A DNA stretch of 47,901 bases from an uncultured bacterium (GTDB lineage Bacteria; Planctomycetota; UBA1135; GCA-002686595): the NCBI GenBank assembly GCA_938075305.1, contig CALJGV010000040.1, positions 1 to 47,901 of the forward strand. The letters run 5' to 3'. Of the stretch, positions 33,401 to 40,327 are shown in pieces. The notes beneath the pieces are model-generated. The model saw only the letters and a list, made by a program, of their open reading frames with translations. It searched no databases and had not been told where the DNA came from. Every line of letters starts with the position of its first letter. Position 1 is the stretch's first letter. A program made the position numbers and the translations under genes.

Positions 33401-35827
33401 GCAGCCGGTTCGGAACAGGACTGCAACGGGAACGGCATCCCTGACAGCTGCGAGATCGCGTCGGGCAGCGAACAGGACTGCAACGGCAACGGGGTCCCGG
33501 ACGCGTGCGAGATCGCGGCGGGAGCCGCGGAGGACTGCAACGCCAACGGCGTCCCGGACGAGTGCGAACTCGCCGCAGGGACCGAGCAGGACTGCAACGG
33601 CAACGGCGTGCTCGACAGCTGCGAGATCGCCAGCGGCGTCAAGGCGGACTGCAACCTCAACGGGGTCCCCGACGAGTGCGACATCGCCTCCGGGTTCGCC
33701 GTCGACTGCAACAACAACCTCGTCCCCGATGACTGCGAAATCAGCAGCGGGAGCTCCGAGGACTGCAACGCCAACGGGATTCCGGATGAGTGCGAGATCG
33801 CCAGCGGCGCCGAGGCGGACTGCAACGGCAACGGCCTGATCGACGCCTGTGAGATCGCGTCCGGTTCGGTCGCGGACTGCGACGCCAACGGCGTCCCCGA
33901 CACCTGCGAACTGGCGTCGGGGGCCGCTAACGACTGCAACGGCAACGGCATCCCGGACCGCTGCGATATCGCCGCGGGCCTGGAGTCAGACTGCAACATG
34001 AACCTCATCCCCGACAGCTGCGAGCTCGCAGCGGGGCTCAGCTTCGACTGCAACGGGAACGGCGTCCTCGACCAGTGCGACCTCGCGAGTGGCTTCTCAC
34101 TGGACAGCAACGGCAACGGCATCCCCGACGAGTGCGATCTCTCGCCCTTCACAGGAGCCCGGCTCATCACGGATCAAGTGAACGACCCCACCTCGATCCG
34201 ATCGCTCGACGTGGACGCCGACGGCGACCTCGACCTCGTCACGGCCTCACGAGGCGACAACAAGATCGCGTGGTACCGGAACCTCGGTTCCGGTGCCTTC
34301 GGTCCGCAGCAGATAATGAGCAGCAGCGCCGTCCAGCCCCTGGAGCTGGAGACGGTGGACGTGGACCAGGACGGCAACCTGGACGTCGTCTCCGCGTCCA
34401 GCGGCGATAACAAGGTCGCCTGGTACGAGAACCTCACCGGGTCCTTCGCGTCCGAGCAGGTGATCTCCAACTCGGTCCCGGGTGCCGCGGCGCTGACATC
34501 CGGCGACCTGAACGGGAACACCAGGCAGGACATCGTCGTTGCCTCCCCCCCCACCAACACCATCTCCTGGTTCCCCAACCAGGGCGGCGGGTCCTTCGCC
34601 TCGTCGAGGCAGATCACCACGGCGGTGAACTCCCCGAGGTCCGTGGACACCGGGGACCTTGACGGGGACGGCGATCCGGACCTCGTGGTCGCGTCGTTCC
34701 TCGACAACCGCGTCTCCTGGTTCGAGAACCTCCCGGGGAACTCCTGGGGGAACCGGGTGACCCTGTCCACGAGCGCCGGTGGCGCGCAATACGTGCGCAC
34801 GGCCGACCTCGATGGGGACAATGATCTGGACGTTCTCGTTGCGCTGGGGAGCGATGACGAGGTGATCTGGCTCGAGAACCTCGGAGCTGGAAACTTCGGC
34901 CCACAGACCTCGATCGGACTCAACGTCATGGGTGCGAACGCGGCGGAGGCAGCCGACCTCGACGGGGACGGAGACCTCGACGTCGTGGCGACCGCTCCGC
35001 TCCTCGACGAGGTGCTCTGGTTCGAGAACCTCGGCTCCGGGTCCTTTGGTGGCGCGCAGGTGATCGCCAACGACCTCGACGGGGCATCAGCGGTAGAGCT
35101 CGCGGACCTCGACGGAGACGGGGACGTGGACGTGGCCGCGGCCGCAGGCAACGGGGACCGGGTGGTGTGGTTCGAGAATCGAACGGGCGAGGTCGACTGC
35201 AACGGGAACGGGCTGGAGGACGCCTTCGACATCGCCGCTGGAACCAGCGCCGATTGCGATCTCGACGGGGTCCCCGACGAGTGCCAGATCGCCGCAGGCG
35301 CCGCCGACTGCGACGGGAACGGCATCCTCGACGCGTGCGAGATCGCCGCGGACCCCGGCGCCGACACGAATGGCAACGGCGTGCTCGACATCTGCGAGGA
35401 GGTCGGTGACCGGTACTGCTCGCCGGCTGTGCCGAACTCCACGGGCGCCCCCGCACGGATCCACGCCCTCGGGAGCGCCCTCGTCGCGGACAACAGCCTG
35501 ATGGTCTCCACCTCCTCGCTCCCGGCGAACTCCTTCGGGTTCTTCCTGACCTCACGGGACCAGGGCTTCACGTTCCCGGTCCCCGCCTCCCAGGGGGCCC
35601 TCTGCCTCGGGGGCGCCATCGGGCGCTTCGTCGGGCCCGGTGAGATCCAGTCCGCCGGGGCCGCCGGCTCCTTCGGGCTCACCCTGAACCTGAGCGCCTT
35701 GCCCAGCCCGACGGGATTCGTCGCGGCGGCCACTGGTGAAACCTGGAGCTTCCAGGCCTGGTACCGAGACGCAAATCCGACGGTCACCTCCAACCTGACC
35801 GACGGGGTCGCGGTGACCTTCCAGTGA
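30419..35827 (+). CDS. giant secreted protein: two VCBS propellers around a 43-unit 19-aa repeat array
   Basis: This frame is 1802 codons. A signal-like segment 'WVLAGALLHAFCSTALAQ' lies at ~62-80. The ~60 residues before it are Pro/Arg-rich, so the real start may be downstream of the GTG at 30419. Residues ~95-430 hold seven VCBS/FG-GAP blades ('DLDGDGDLDVLVASQ..DTVAWFENLG'). Residues 431-1246 hold 43 units of 19 aa ('DCNGNGIPDSCEIASG...'), each with two Cys and a DxNxNGxxD calcium-type loop. Residues ~1255-1590 hold seven more blades. Residues 1593-1660 have four more short units. Residues 1666-1802 form the 'YCSPAVPNSTG' terminal domain shared with the GH16 protein. It is probably a calcium-stiffened, disulfide-linked cell-surface or secreted adhesin; the role is inferred. 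Confidence 0.9.
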   Translation: MSRAPGLPARPVHGAPIPSGPTEPPHPKGARHPRAPPTEVHSRPSRTHEQPRLTLTQARASRWVLAGALLHAFCSTALAQTTFGTPQILDSTMDGAYDTVGVDLNGDGRLDIAAVSRTDSRVVTFENLGNGFFGKAEDVTSTLDRPVCIEAADLDADGDMDLLVASQGDDSVSWFPNLGTGSISFQQTISSSSPGARSAFPADLDGDGDLDVLVASQDDDTVAWFENLGQASFGPRQVISTQSDFVQSVRAGDLDQDGDLDVLCTSDPDRIEWYSNLGGGSFSTVRVISQSAFLPEAVRAADVDGDGDLDVLSASLGDDKIAWYENLGGTFGPQQVISTNADLAESVEVADIDGDGHLDALSVSALDDKVAWYRNSGSGSFGPEQIISISPDYPVALATADLDGDLDPDIITASTGDDTVAWFENETPFPDCNNNGVNDIVEIYEGDEQDCNGNLIPDSCELATGAALDCNGNGIPDECEIAAGVLRDCNGNGVPDECEIAAGTAPDCNGNGFVDSCEVAAGVETDCDGNGVLDSCELAAGTASDCNGNGILDRCDVAAGTEADCDGDGILDSCEIASGTEADCNANGIPDSCELAAGSASDCNGNGILDSCDIAAGLEVDCNGNGVPDSCELAAGTAQDCNGNGVLDQCDLASGAELDCNGNGFPDSCEIANGTAPDCNANGILDSCELAAGTASDCNGNGVLDQCDLASGASADCNGNLIPDECEIASGAEADCNGNGIPDSCEIASGNASDCNGNGIPDACEIASGAATDCNANGVLDACELAAGTAQDCNGNGVLDSCDLAAGSSGDCNGNLIPDECEIASGAESDCNANGVPDSCEIAAGAAEDCNANGVPDECEISSGFEADCNGNGVLDSCEISSGAATDCNANGIPDGCEIASGAEADCNANGVLDTCELAAGTAADCNGNGVLDKCDLAAGTSDDCNANGIPDECEIASGAEADCNGNGVPDECEIASGAEVDCNANGIPDSCELAAGSEQDCNGNGIPDSCEIASGSEQDCNGNGVPDACEIAAGAAEDCNANGVPDECELAAGTEQDCNGNGVLDSCEIASGVKADCNLNGVPDECDIASGFAVDCNNNLVPDDCEISSGSSEDCNANGIPDECEIASGAEADCNGNGLIDACEIASGSVADCDANGVPDTCELASGAANDCNGNGIPDRCDIAAGLESDCNMNLIPDSCELAAGLSFDCNGNGVLDQCDLASGFSLDSNGNGIPDECDLSPFTGARLITDQVNDPTSIRSLDVDADGDLDLVTASRGDNKIAWYRNLGSGAFGPQQIMSSSAVQPLELETVDVDQDGNLDVVSASSGDNKVAWYENLTGSFASEQVISNSVPGAAALTSGDLNGNTRQDIVVASPPTNTISWFPNQGGGSFASSRQITTAVNSPRSVDTGDLDGDGDPDLVVASFLDNRVSWFENLPGNSWGNRVTLSTSAGGAQYVRTADLDGDNDLDVLVALGSDDEVIWLENLGAGNFGPQTSIGLNVMGANAAEAADLDGDGDLDVVATAPLLDEVLWFENLGSGSFGGAQVIANDLDGASAVELADLDGDGDVDVAAAAGNGDRVVWFENRTGEVDCNGNGLEDAFDIAAGTSADCDLDGVPDECQIAAGAADCDGNGILDACEIAADPGADTNGNGVLDICEEVGDRYCSPAVPNSTGAPARIHALGSALVADNSLMVSTSSLPANSFGFFLTSRDQGFTFPVPASQGALCLGGAIGRFVGPGEIQSAGAAGSFGLTLNLSALPSPTGFVAAATGETWSFQAWYRDANPTVTSNLTDGVAVTFQ
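31709..34156 (+). repeat. 57-bp tandem repeat array, 43 units
   Basis: Units start at 31709 and recur every 57 bp without any indel; the last begins at 34103. Consensus protein: D-C-N-(G/A)-N-G-(I/V)-(P/L)-D-(S/E)-C-E-(I/L)-A-(S/A)-G-x-x-x. Unit-to-unit nucleotide differences are mostly third-position or in the three variable residues. Four shorter, less regular units recur at 35195-35398. Confidence 0.95.
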
Positions 35828-36138
35828 GCCCGCGGCTCGGCCCGGGCGCCCCTGGGTCGAGGACTGCCGACCGCCCAACCTCCGGCGACACGCGGGCCAA
35901 GTAGCCCTGGTGGCCCCAGGCATTCGCCCTCCTCGACACCACCACCGGACCCGGGGAGGGCCCGAGCGAGGGGTCCCAGGCCAGCTGAAGTTGATGGAGT
36001 TCCGCGCGGTTCCCGCTTTCTTCCGGTGACCGCAGGGCGTCTCCTGCCGATGAAAACAGCCGAGGTCCCGGGGGCCCTTGGTCATCTCGACTCACCGGCA
36101 GCCCGCTACCCCGAACTCGTCACCCGTCCCGCACGACC
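35828..36138. other. intergenic region with a short upstream ORF
   Basis: These 311 bases hold a weak hairpin near 35948-35977 (GGACCC/GGGTCC) that might end the giant gene. They also hold a 30-codon open frame at 36050-36142, whose TGA overlaps the ATG of the CBS-domain gene. No other gene is apparent. Confidence 0.5.
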
Positions 36139-36142
36139 ATGA
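36050..36142 (+). CDS. possible 30-aa upstream ORF coupled to the CBS gene
   Basis: It starts ATGAAAACAGCC (MKTAEVPGALGHLDSPAARY) and ends at TGA 36140-36142. This overlaps the CBS-domain ATG at 36139 in an ATGA junction. No clear Shine-Dalgarno precedes it. It could be a leader that couples translation, or chance. Confidence 0.3.
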   Translation: MKTAEVPGALGHLDSPAARYPELVTRPARP

Positions 36143-36597
36143 CCTGCAGCGAAATCATGACCTCGAACCCGGTAACGGTTCGAGACACCCAGCCCGTCGC
36201 CGCCGCGACAGCCCTCCTCCGCGACAACCACTTTCGGAGCGTCCCCGTCGTCGACGAGGCCGGGAAGATGGTGGGCCAATTCGGCATCCAGGCTCTCCTG
36301 GCTCTGATCCTCCCGAAGGCCGTGGTGGCCGACGATCACCTCTCCAACCTCCGCTACCTGAACGATGACCTCGCTGACCTCCAGCGACGCCTCGTCGAGG
36401 AGCACGACCAACCGGTCGGCAAGTACGCCGAGGAACTCGGGCCCGTGCTTCACCCGGACACGGCCATCTCGCAGGTCGTCTTCCACCTCACCAAGTCTCG
36501 CAACAACCTGCCGGTCGTCGATAAGGACTCCGGGAAGCTGATCGGCATGGTCAGCTACTGGGACATCATCGGTCGCATCCTGGGGGAGAGCAAATGA
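36139..36597 (+). CDS. tandem CBS-domain regulatory protein
   Basis: This is a 152-aa protein made of two CBS motifs. The first is 'MTCSEIMTSNPVTVRDTQPVAAATALLRDNHFRSVPVVDEAGKMVG' (residues 1-48). The second is 'LHPDTAISQVVFHLTKSRNNLPVVDKDSGKLIGMVSYWDII' (~104-147). A helical linker joins them. CBS pairs bind adenosine nucleotides and regulate partners. Its stop overlaps the start of the transporter gene (ATGA), so it is likely a regulatory subunit of, or sensor for, that transporter; this is inference from coupling. It is cytoplasmic. Confidence 0.88.
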   Translation: MTCSEIMTSNPVTVRDTQPVAAATALLRDNHFRSVPVVDEAGKMVGQFGIQALLALILPKAVVADDHLSNLRYLNDDLADLQRRLVEEHDQPVGKYAEELGPVLHPDTAISQVVFHLTKSRNNLPVVDKDSGKLIGMVSYWDIIGRILGESK

Positions 36598-38012
36598 TCC
36601 TGTCGCTCGCAACGACCCTCCTCGGCGGCGGCGGCGAAGGCCACGGCGTCGAGCCCCTGTTCGGCTGGGACCCGCTCTGGATCTCGGGGGTGATCTTCGT
36701 GCTCACGTACGGGGTCATCATGACCGAGAAGTACAACCGCGCCGTCGTCGCCCTCCTGGGCGCCGGCGCGATGATCCTCTTCGGGGTCTACCCGAACCAG
36801 TCCGCAGCCATCCACGGCATCGACTGGAACACCATCGGACTCCTGACCGGGATGATGGTCATCGTCGCGGTGACCCAGCGCACCGGCGTCTTCCAGTTCC
36901 TCGCCATCTGGTCCGCCAAGAAGGTGAACGCACGACCATGGGGCATCCTGGTGATGCTCTCCATCGTCACGGCGGTCCTATCGGCGCTGCTGGACAACGT
37001 CACCACGGTGCTCCTCATCGCGCCGGTGACCCTGCTCATCACCGAAGAGCTCGAGATTGCGCCCTACCCCTTCCTGTTCGCGGAGATCCTCTTCTCGAAC
37101 ATCGGCGGCACGGCGACCCTGATCGGCGACCCGCCGAACATCCTGATCGGTTCCCAGGTGGAGACGATCACGTTCAACAGCTTCCTGACGGAGGTGGCGC
37201 CCATCGTGCCGCTCATCTTCATCATGACCCTGCTGCCCATCTACGTCATGTGGGGGCGCAAGCTGACCGCAAGCGATGAGGCCATGGCCCGGGTGATGAA
37301 CTTCAAGGCCAAGGAGGCGATCACCAACATCCCCCTCCTCAAGAAGTCCCTCGCGGTGCTGACCTTCGTCCTGCTTGGCTTCATGGTCGGGCACCCCCTC
37401 GGCTTCGAGCCGGCGACGGTGGCCATGGTCGGCGGCGCGCTGCTGCTCCTCCTGGACAACCTCTCCCGCACGCCCGAGGAGAAGTCCGAGAACGTCCACC
37501 ACACCTTCGGTGAGGTGGAGTGGGTCACCATCTTCTTCTTCGTCGGCCTGTTCGTGATCGTCCACGGCCTCGAGAACGCCGGCGCGCTGGATATCCTCGC
37601 GGAGAAGGTCGTCGGGTTCACCGAGGGTGCCGCGAACAGCGCAGAGGTCACCACCCGGCTCTCCATCGCCGTGCTGTGGGTCTCCGCGGTGGCGTCCGCC
37701 ATCGTGGACAACATCCCCTTCGTGGCGACCATGATCCCCACGCTGAAGACGGCCTTCGTCCAGCTCTCCGAGCAGGGCTCCGTCCTGGACCTCGATCAGC
37801 AGCACGCCATCTGGTGGTCCCTGTCCCTGGGCGCCTGCCTCGGAGGCAACGGGTCGCTGATCGGCGCGAGCGCGAACCTCATCGTCGCCGGCTTCGCCGA
37901 GCGGGCGGGCTCGCCCATCCGCTTCCTGACGTTCCTGAAGCACGCGTTCCCGCTGATGCTGTTCTCCGTCGCGATCGCGACGGTCTACATCTACCTGCGC
38001 TACCTCGTCTGA
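36594..38012 (+). CDS. ArsB/NhaD-type (ion transporter superfamily) permease
   Basis: This is a 472-aa protein with about 11-12 membrane segments. 'WNTIGLLTGMMVIVAVTQRTGVFQFLAIW', 'LLDNVTTVLLIAPVTLLI', 'NIGGTATLIGDPPNILIGS' and the second-half 'AIVDNIPFVATMIPTL' and 'GGNGSLIGASANLIVAG' are the inverted-repeat signatures of the ArsB/NhaD/SLC13 group. The best match by eye is the P-protein/NhaD branch, thus a sodium- or proton-driven exchanger; arsenite, sulfate or dicarboxylate cannot be excluded. Its ATG overlaps the CBS stop. A hairpin terminator follows at 38038-38073. Confidence 0.88.
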   Translation: MILSLATTLLGGGGEGHGVEPLFGWDPLWISGVIFVLTYGVIMTEKYNRAVVALLGAGAMILFGVYPNQSAAIHGIDWNTIGLLTGMMVIVAVTQRTGVFQFLAIWSAKKVNARPWGILVMLSIVTAVLSALLDNVTTVLLIAPVTLLITEELEIAPYPFLFAEILFSNIGGTATLIGDPPNILIGSQVETITFNSFLTEVAPIVPLIFIMTLLPIYVMWGRKLTASDEAMARVMNFKAKEAITNIPLLKKSLAVLTFVLLGFMVGHPLGFEPATVAMVGGALLLLLDNLSRTPEEKSENVHHTFGEVEWVTIFFFVGLFVIVHGLENAGALDILAEKVVGFTEGAANSAEVTTRLSIAVLWVSAVASAIVDNIPFVATMIPTLKTAFVQLSEQGSVLDLDQQHAIWWSLSLGACLGGNGSLIGASANLIVAGFAERAGSPIRFLTFLKHAFPLMLFSVAIATVYIYLRYLV

Positions 38013-38037
38013 TCGAACCAAGCCCAGCGTGTATTGA

Positions 38038-38073
38038 AGGCGCCGGCGTTCCCACTCGGGGACGCCGGCGCCT
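38038..38073 (+). terminator. hairpin terminator after the transporter
   Basis: AGGCGCCGGCGTTCCC pairs with GGGGACGCCGGCGCCT (16 bp, one G-T pair) around the loop ACTC, 25 bp after the transporter stop. No T-tract follows. Confidence 0.8.
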
Positions 38074-38181
38074 CACGTGTCGCCGAAGGCCATGCTCCCC
38101 TTCGAACCGCTCCTGATAGGCTGGATCGGAACGCGCGGCGAACAGGAGGCCGTGGAGATCGCCTTGGAGAGCCCCTGAACC

Positions 38182-39348
38182 ATGCAAATCGCCGCCGTCG
38201 AGGCCCGCTGGCTGCGGGCACCCATCCCCGAGGAGAAGCAGCACACGTCCGACTTCGGGCGGCTGCGAACCTTCGACGCGGTGCTCGTCACCGTGCGCAC
38301 GAAGGACGGGGTCGAAGGCTTCGGCGAGGCGAAGGCCGCCGTGGGGAGCGCGGGGGACTGCGCCTCCCTGGTGACCATCGTGGAGCGTGAGCTCGGGCCG
38401 GCGCTGATCGGCCAGGACCCGCGCCACATCACCCGCGCCTGGGAACGCATGTACTGCGGCAGCCGGGGCGACCTGGCCCTCGCCCGCGGGCGGAGCTTCC
38501 CCGACGTGGCCCGCCGCGGCCCCCGGGTCGCGGCCATCGGCGCCATCGACACCGCGCTCTGGGATCTCGCGGGCAAGGCCCACGGCGTCCCGGTCGTGGA
38601 GCTGCTCGGCGGCGCCTGCCACGATCGGCTGCCCGCCTACGCCTCCGGCGGCTGGGCCGACGCCGAGGGCATCGGCGCCGAGCTCCAGCGCTTCGTGGAC
38701 CTCGGCTTCGGCGCGGTCAAGATGCGCGTGGGCGCCATGGACCGGCGCGTCGAGACCAGCGCCGCCCGGGTCCTCGCCGCCCGCGAGGCCCTCGGACCCG
38801 ACGTCGAGCTCATGATCGACGCCCACGGGACCTGCAGCCTCCCCGAGGCCAAGCGGCTCATGCGCCTCGTGGAGAGCGCCAACCTGCGCTGGTTCGAGGA
38901 GCCCACGCCACTGGACGACCACGCCGCGGCCGCCGAGCTGCGCGCCACCACGGATGTACCCATCGCCGTGGGCGAGAGCCTCTCCACCCGCTTCGACTTC
39001 GCCGACGTGCTGCGCCTGCGCGCCGCCGACGTGCTCCAGCCCGACGTCGCCCTGGTGGGCGGCATCACCGAGGCGAGGCGCGTCGCCACCCTGGCGGAGA
39101 CCGCCCAGGTCGAGCTCGCGCCGCACCTGTGGGGCTCCGCTGTGTCGTACCTCGCCGGCCTCCACGTGGCCTTCGCGAGTCCCGCCGCGCGCATCCTCGA
39201 GGTGTCCCTCGGGGGCAACCCGCTGCTGCGCCAGCTCCCCGAGATCGAGCCCGCCGTGACCGACGGCGGCGTCGACGCCCCCACCGAACCCGGCCTCGGC
39301 TTCCGCCCGCGCCGGGACCTCCTCGAGGAGTGGACCGTCCCCCTCTGA
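38182..39348 (+). CDS. mandelate racemase/muconate-lactonizing family enzyme (sugar-acid dehydratase-like)
   Basis: This is a 388-aa enolase-superfamily enzyme. The capping domain covers ~1-130. In the barrel, Lys180-x-Arg182 ('VKMRVG') is the base on one side. The metal ligands are Asp213 ('MIDAHG'), Glu239 ('WFEEP') and Glu265 ('AVGES'). His315 ('APHLWGSA'), paired with Asp288 ('QPDVA'), is the base on the other side. This arrangement is the mandelate racemase subgroup, most of whose members dehydrate sugar acids such as galactonate, gluconate or fuconate. It is followed 13 bp later by a 2-hydroxyacid dehydrogenase, which supports a sugar-acid or hydroxy-acid pathway. The exact substrate is unknown. 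Confidence 0.88.
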   Translation: MQIAAVEARWLRAPIPEEKQHTSDFGRLRTFDAVLVTVRTKDGVEGFGEAKAAVGSAGDCASLVTIVERELGPALIGQDPRHITRAWERMYCGSRGDLALARGRSFPDVARRGPRVAAIGAIDTALWDLAGKAHGVPVVELLGGACHDRLPAYASGGWADAEGIGAELQRFVDLGFGAVKMRVGAMDRRVETSAARVLAAREALGPDVELMIDAHGTCSLPEAKRLMRLVESANLRWFEEPTPLDDHAAAAELRATTDVPIAVGESLSTRFDFADVLRLRAADVLQPDVALVGGITEARRVATLAETAQVELAPHLWGSAVSYLAGLHVAFASPAARILEVSLGGNPLLRQLPEIEPAVTDGGVDAPTEPGLGFRPRRDLLEEWTVPL

Positions 39349-39361
39349 GGGGAGCCGCGCC

Positions 39362-40303
39362 GTGCCCAAGGTCCTTCTGCTCGAGTCCCTGCACCCCGCG
39401 GCCCGCGCCGCGTTGGAGACCGGCGCCGACGTCGTGGCCCTCGAGGCCCCCGATGACCCCGTGGACGACGCCACCCTCGCCGAGGTGGAGGCCATCGTCA
39501 CCCGAGGCAGGGGCCGGGTGACCGAGGCGATGCTCTCGCGCTGCCCGTCCCTCAAGGTCGTGACCCGCGCAGGGGTCGGCCTGGACAACGTCGACCGCGA
39601 CGCCGCCGCGGCGCGCGGGGTCGCCGTGGTGCACGTCCCGAACGCGCTGACCGAGACCGTCTCCGAGCACGCCCTCGCCCTGGCCCTCGCCGCCCGCCGG
39701 GAGGTCGTTTCCAGCGCCAGATCCGCCCGCGAAGGGCGCTGGGAGGACCGGAACCGGTTCAGCGGTGAGTCCCTGGCCGGCTCGCGGGTGACCGTGGTCG
39801 GGCTCGGGGCCATCGGCGAGCGGACCCGCTCCCTCATGGTCGCGCTGGGTGCCGAGGTGACCGCGTGGAACCGCTCCCCCCGTGGGGTCGACGGCTTCGA
39901 AGCCGACCTGGACCGCGCGCTCTCAGGCGCCGAGGTGGTCAGCCTCCACGTGGCCCTCGACGACGACACCCGCGGGCTCATGAACACCGACCGGCTCGCC
40001 CTGCTCTCCCCCGGCGCCGTCGTGGTGAACACGGCGAGGCCCGGCGTGGTCGAGCCGCGCGCCATGCTCTCGGCCCTCGAGGCGGAGCACGTCGCGGTCT
40101 ACGCCGTGGACGGCTTCGACCCCGAACCGCCTCCTGCCGATGACCCGCTGCTACGCCACCCCGGCGTCATCGTCACCCCCCACGTGGCCGCCCTCACCGG
40201 CCGGACCTACGCGGCCCTGTGCACCTCCGCGGTGACCGGGACCCTGGACGTCCTCGCCGGCCGCGACCCCGGCGGCGGCGCGCGCCTTGCGCCGCGCTCC
40301 TAG
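39362..40303 (+). CDS. D-isomer-specific 2-hydroxyacid dehydrogenase
   Basis: This 313-aa protein starts at a GTG. The nucleotide domain has 'VTVVGLGAIGERTRSL' (GxGxxG near 147-152). 'VTAWNRSP' follows, with Asn-Arg where NAD-specific enzymes have Asp, so NADP is likely preferred. The catalytic Arg226 ('NTARPGVVE') and His274 ('TPHVAALTG') are present. 'TRAGVGLDNVD' and 'ETVSEHALALALAARR' are family signatures shared with SerA, hydroxypyruvate reductase and glyoxylate reductase. At 313 aa it has no ACT domain, so it is not a regulated SerA. It probably reduces or oxidises the keto/hydroxy acid related to the preceding enzyme. Confidence 0.9.
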   Translation: MPKVLLLESLHPAARAALETGADVVALEAPDDPVDDATLAEVEAIVTRGRGRVTEAMLSRCPSLKVVTRAGVGLDNVDRDAAAARGVAVVHVPNALTETVSEHALALALAARREVVSSARSAREGRWEDRNRFSGESLAGSRVTVVGLGAIGERTRSLMVALGAEVTAWNRSPRGVDGFEADLDRALSGAEVVSLHVALDDDTRGLMNTDRLALLSPGAVVVNTARPGVVEPRAMLSALEAEHVAVYAVDGFDPEPPPADDPLLRHPGVIVTPHVAALTGRTYAALCTSAVTGTLDVLAGRDPGGGARLAPRS

Positions 40304-40327
40304 GGGCCCCCGCACCGGCAGGGTGGA

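Noticed and set aside
31709..34156. The regular 57-bp periodicity as a CRISPR-like array
   Set aside because: The repeats are contiguous, in frame, coding and without unique spacers, so it is a protein repeat array.
32533..34170. Long open frame (545 codons) on the minus strand across the repeat array
   Set aside because: It is the antisense of the 57-bp repeats; their fixed period and GC content keep the opposite frame open. The product is low-complexity with no start context.
37879..40065. 728-codon open frame on the minus strand
   Set aside because: It runs opposite to two clearly real enzymes with intact catalytic motifs and has a Gly/Ala/His/Glu-rich composition typical of antisense frames in high-GC DNA.
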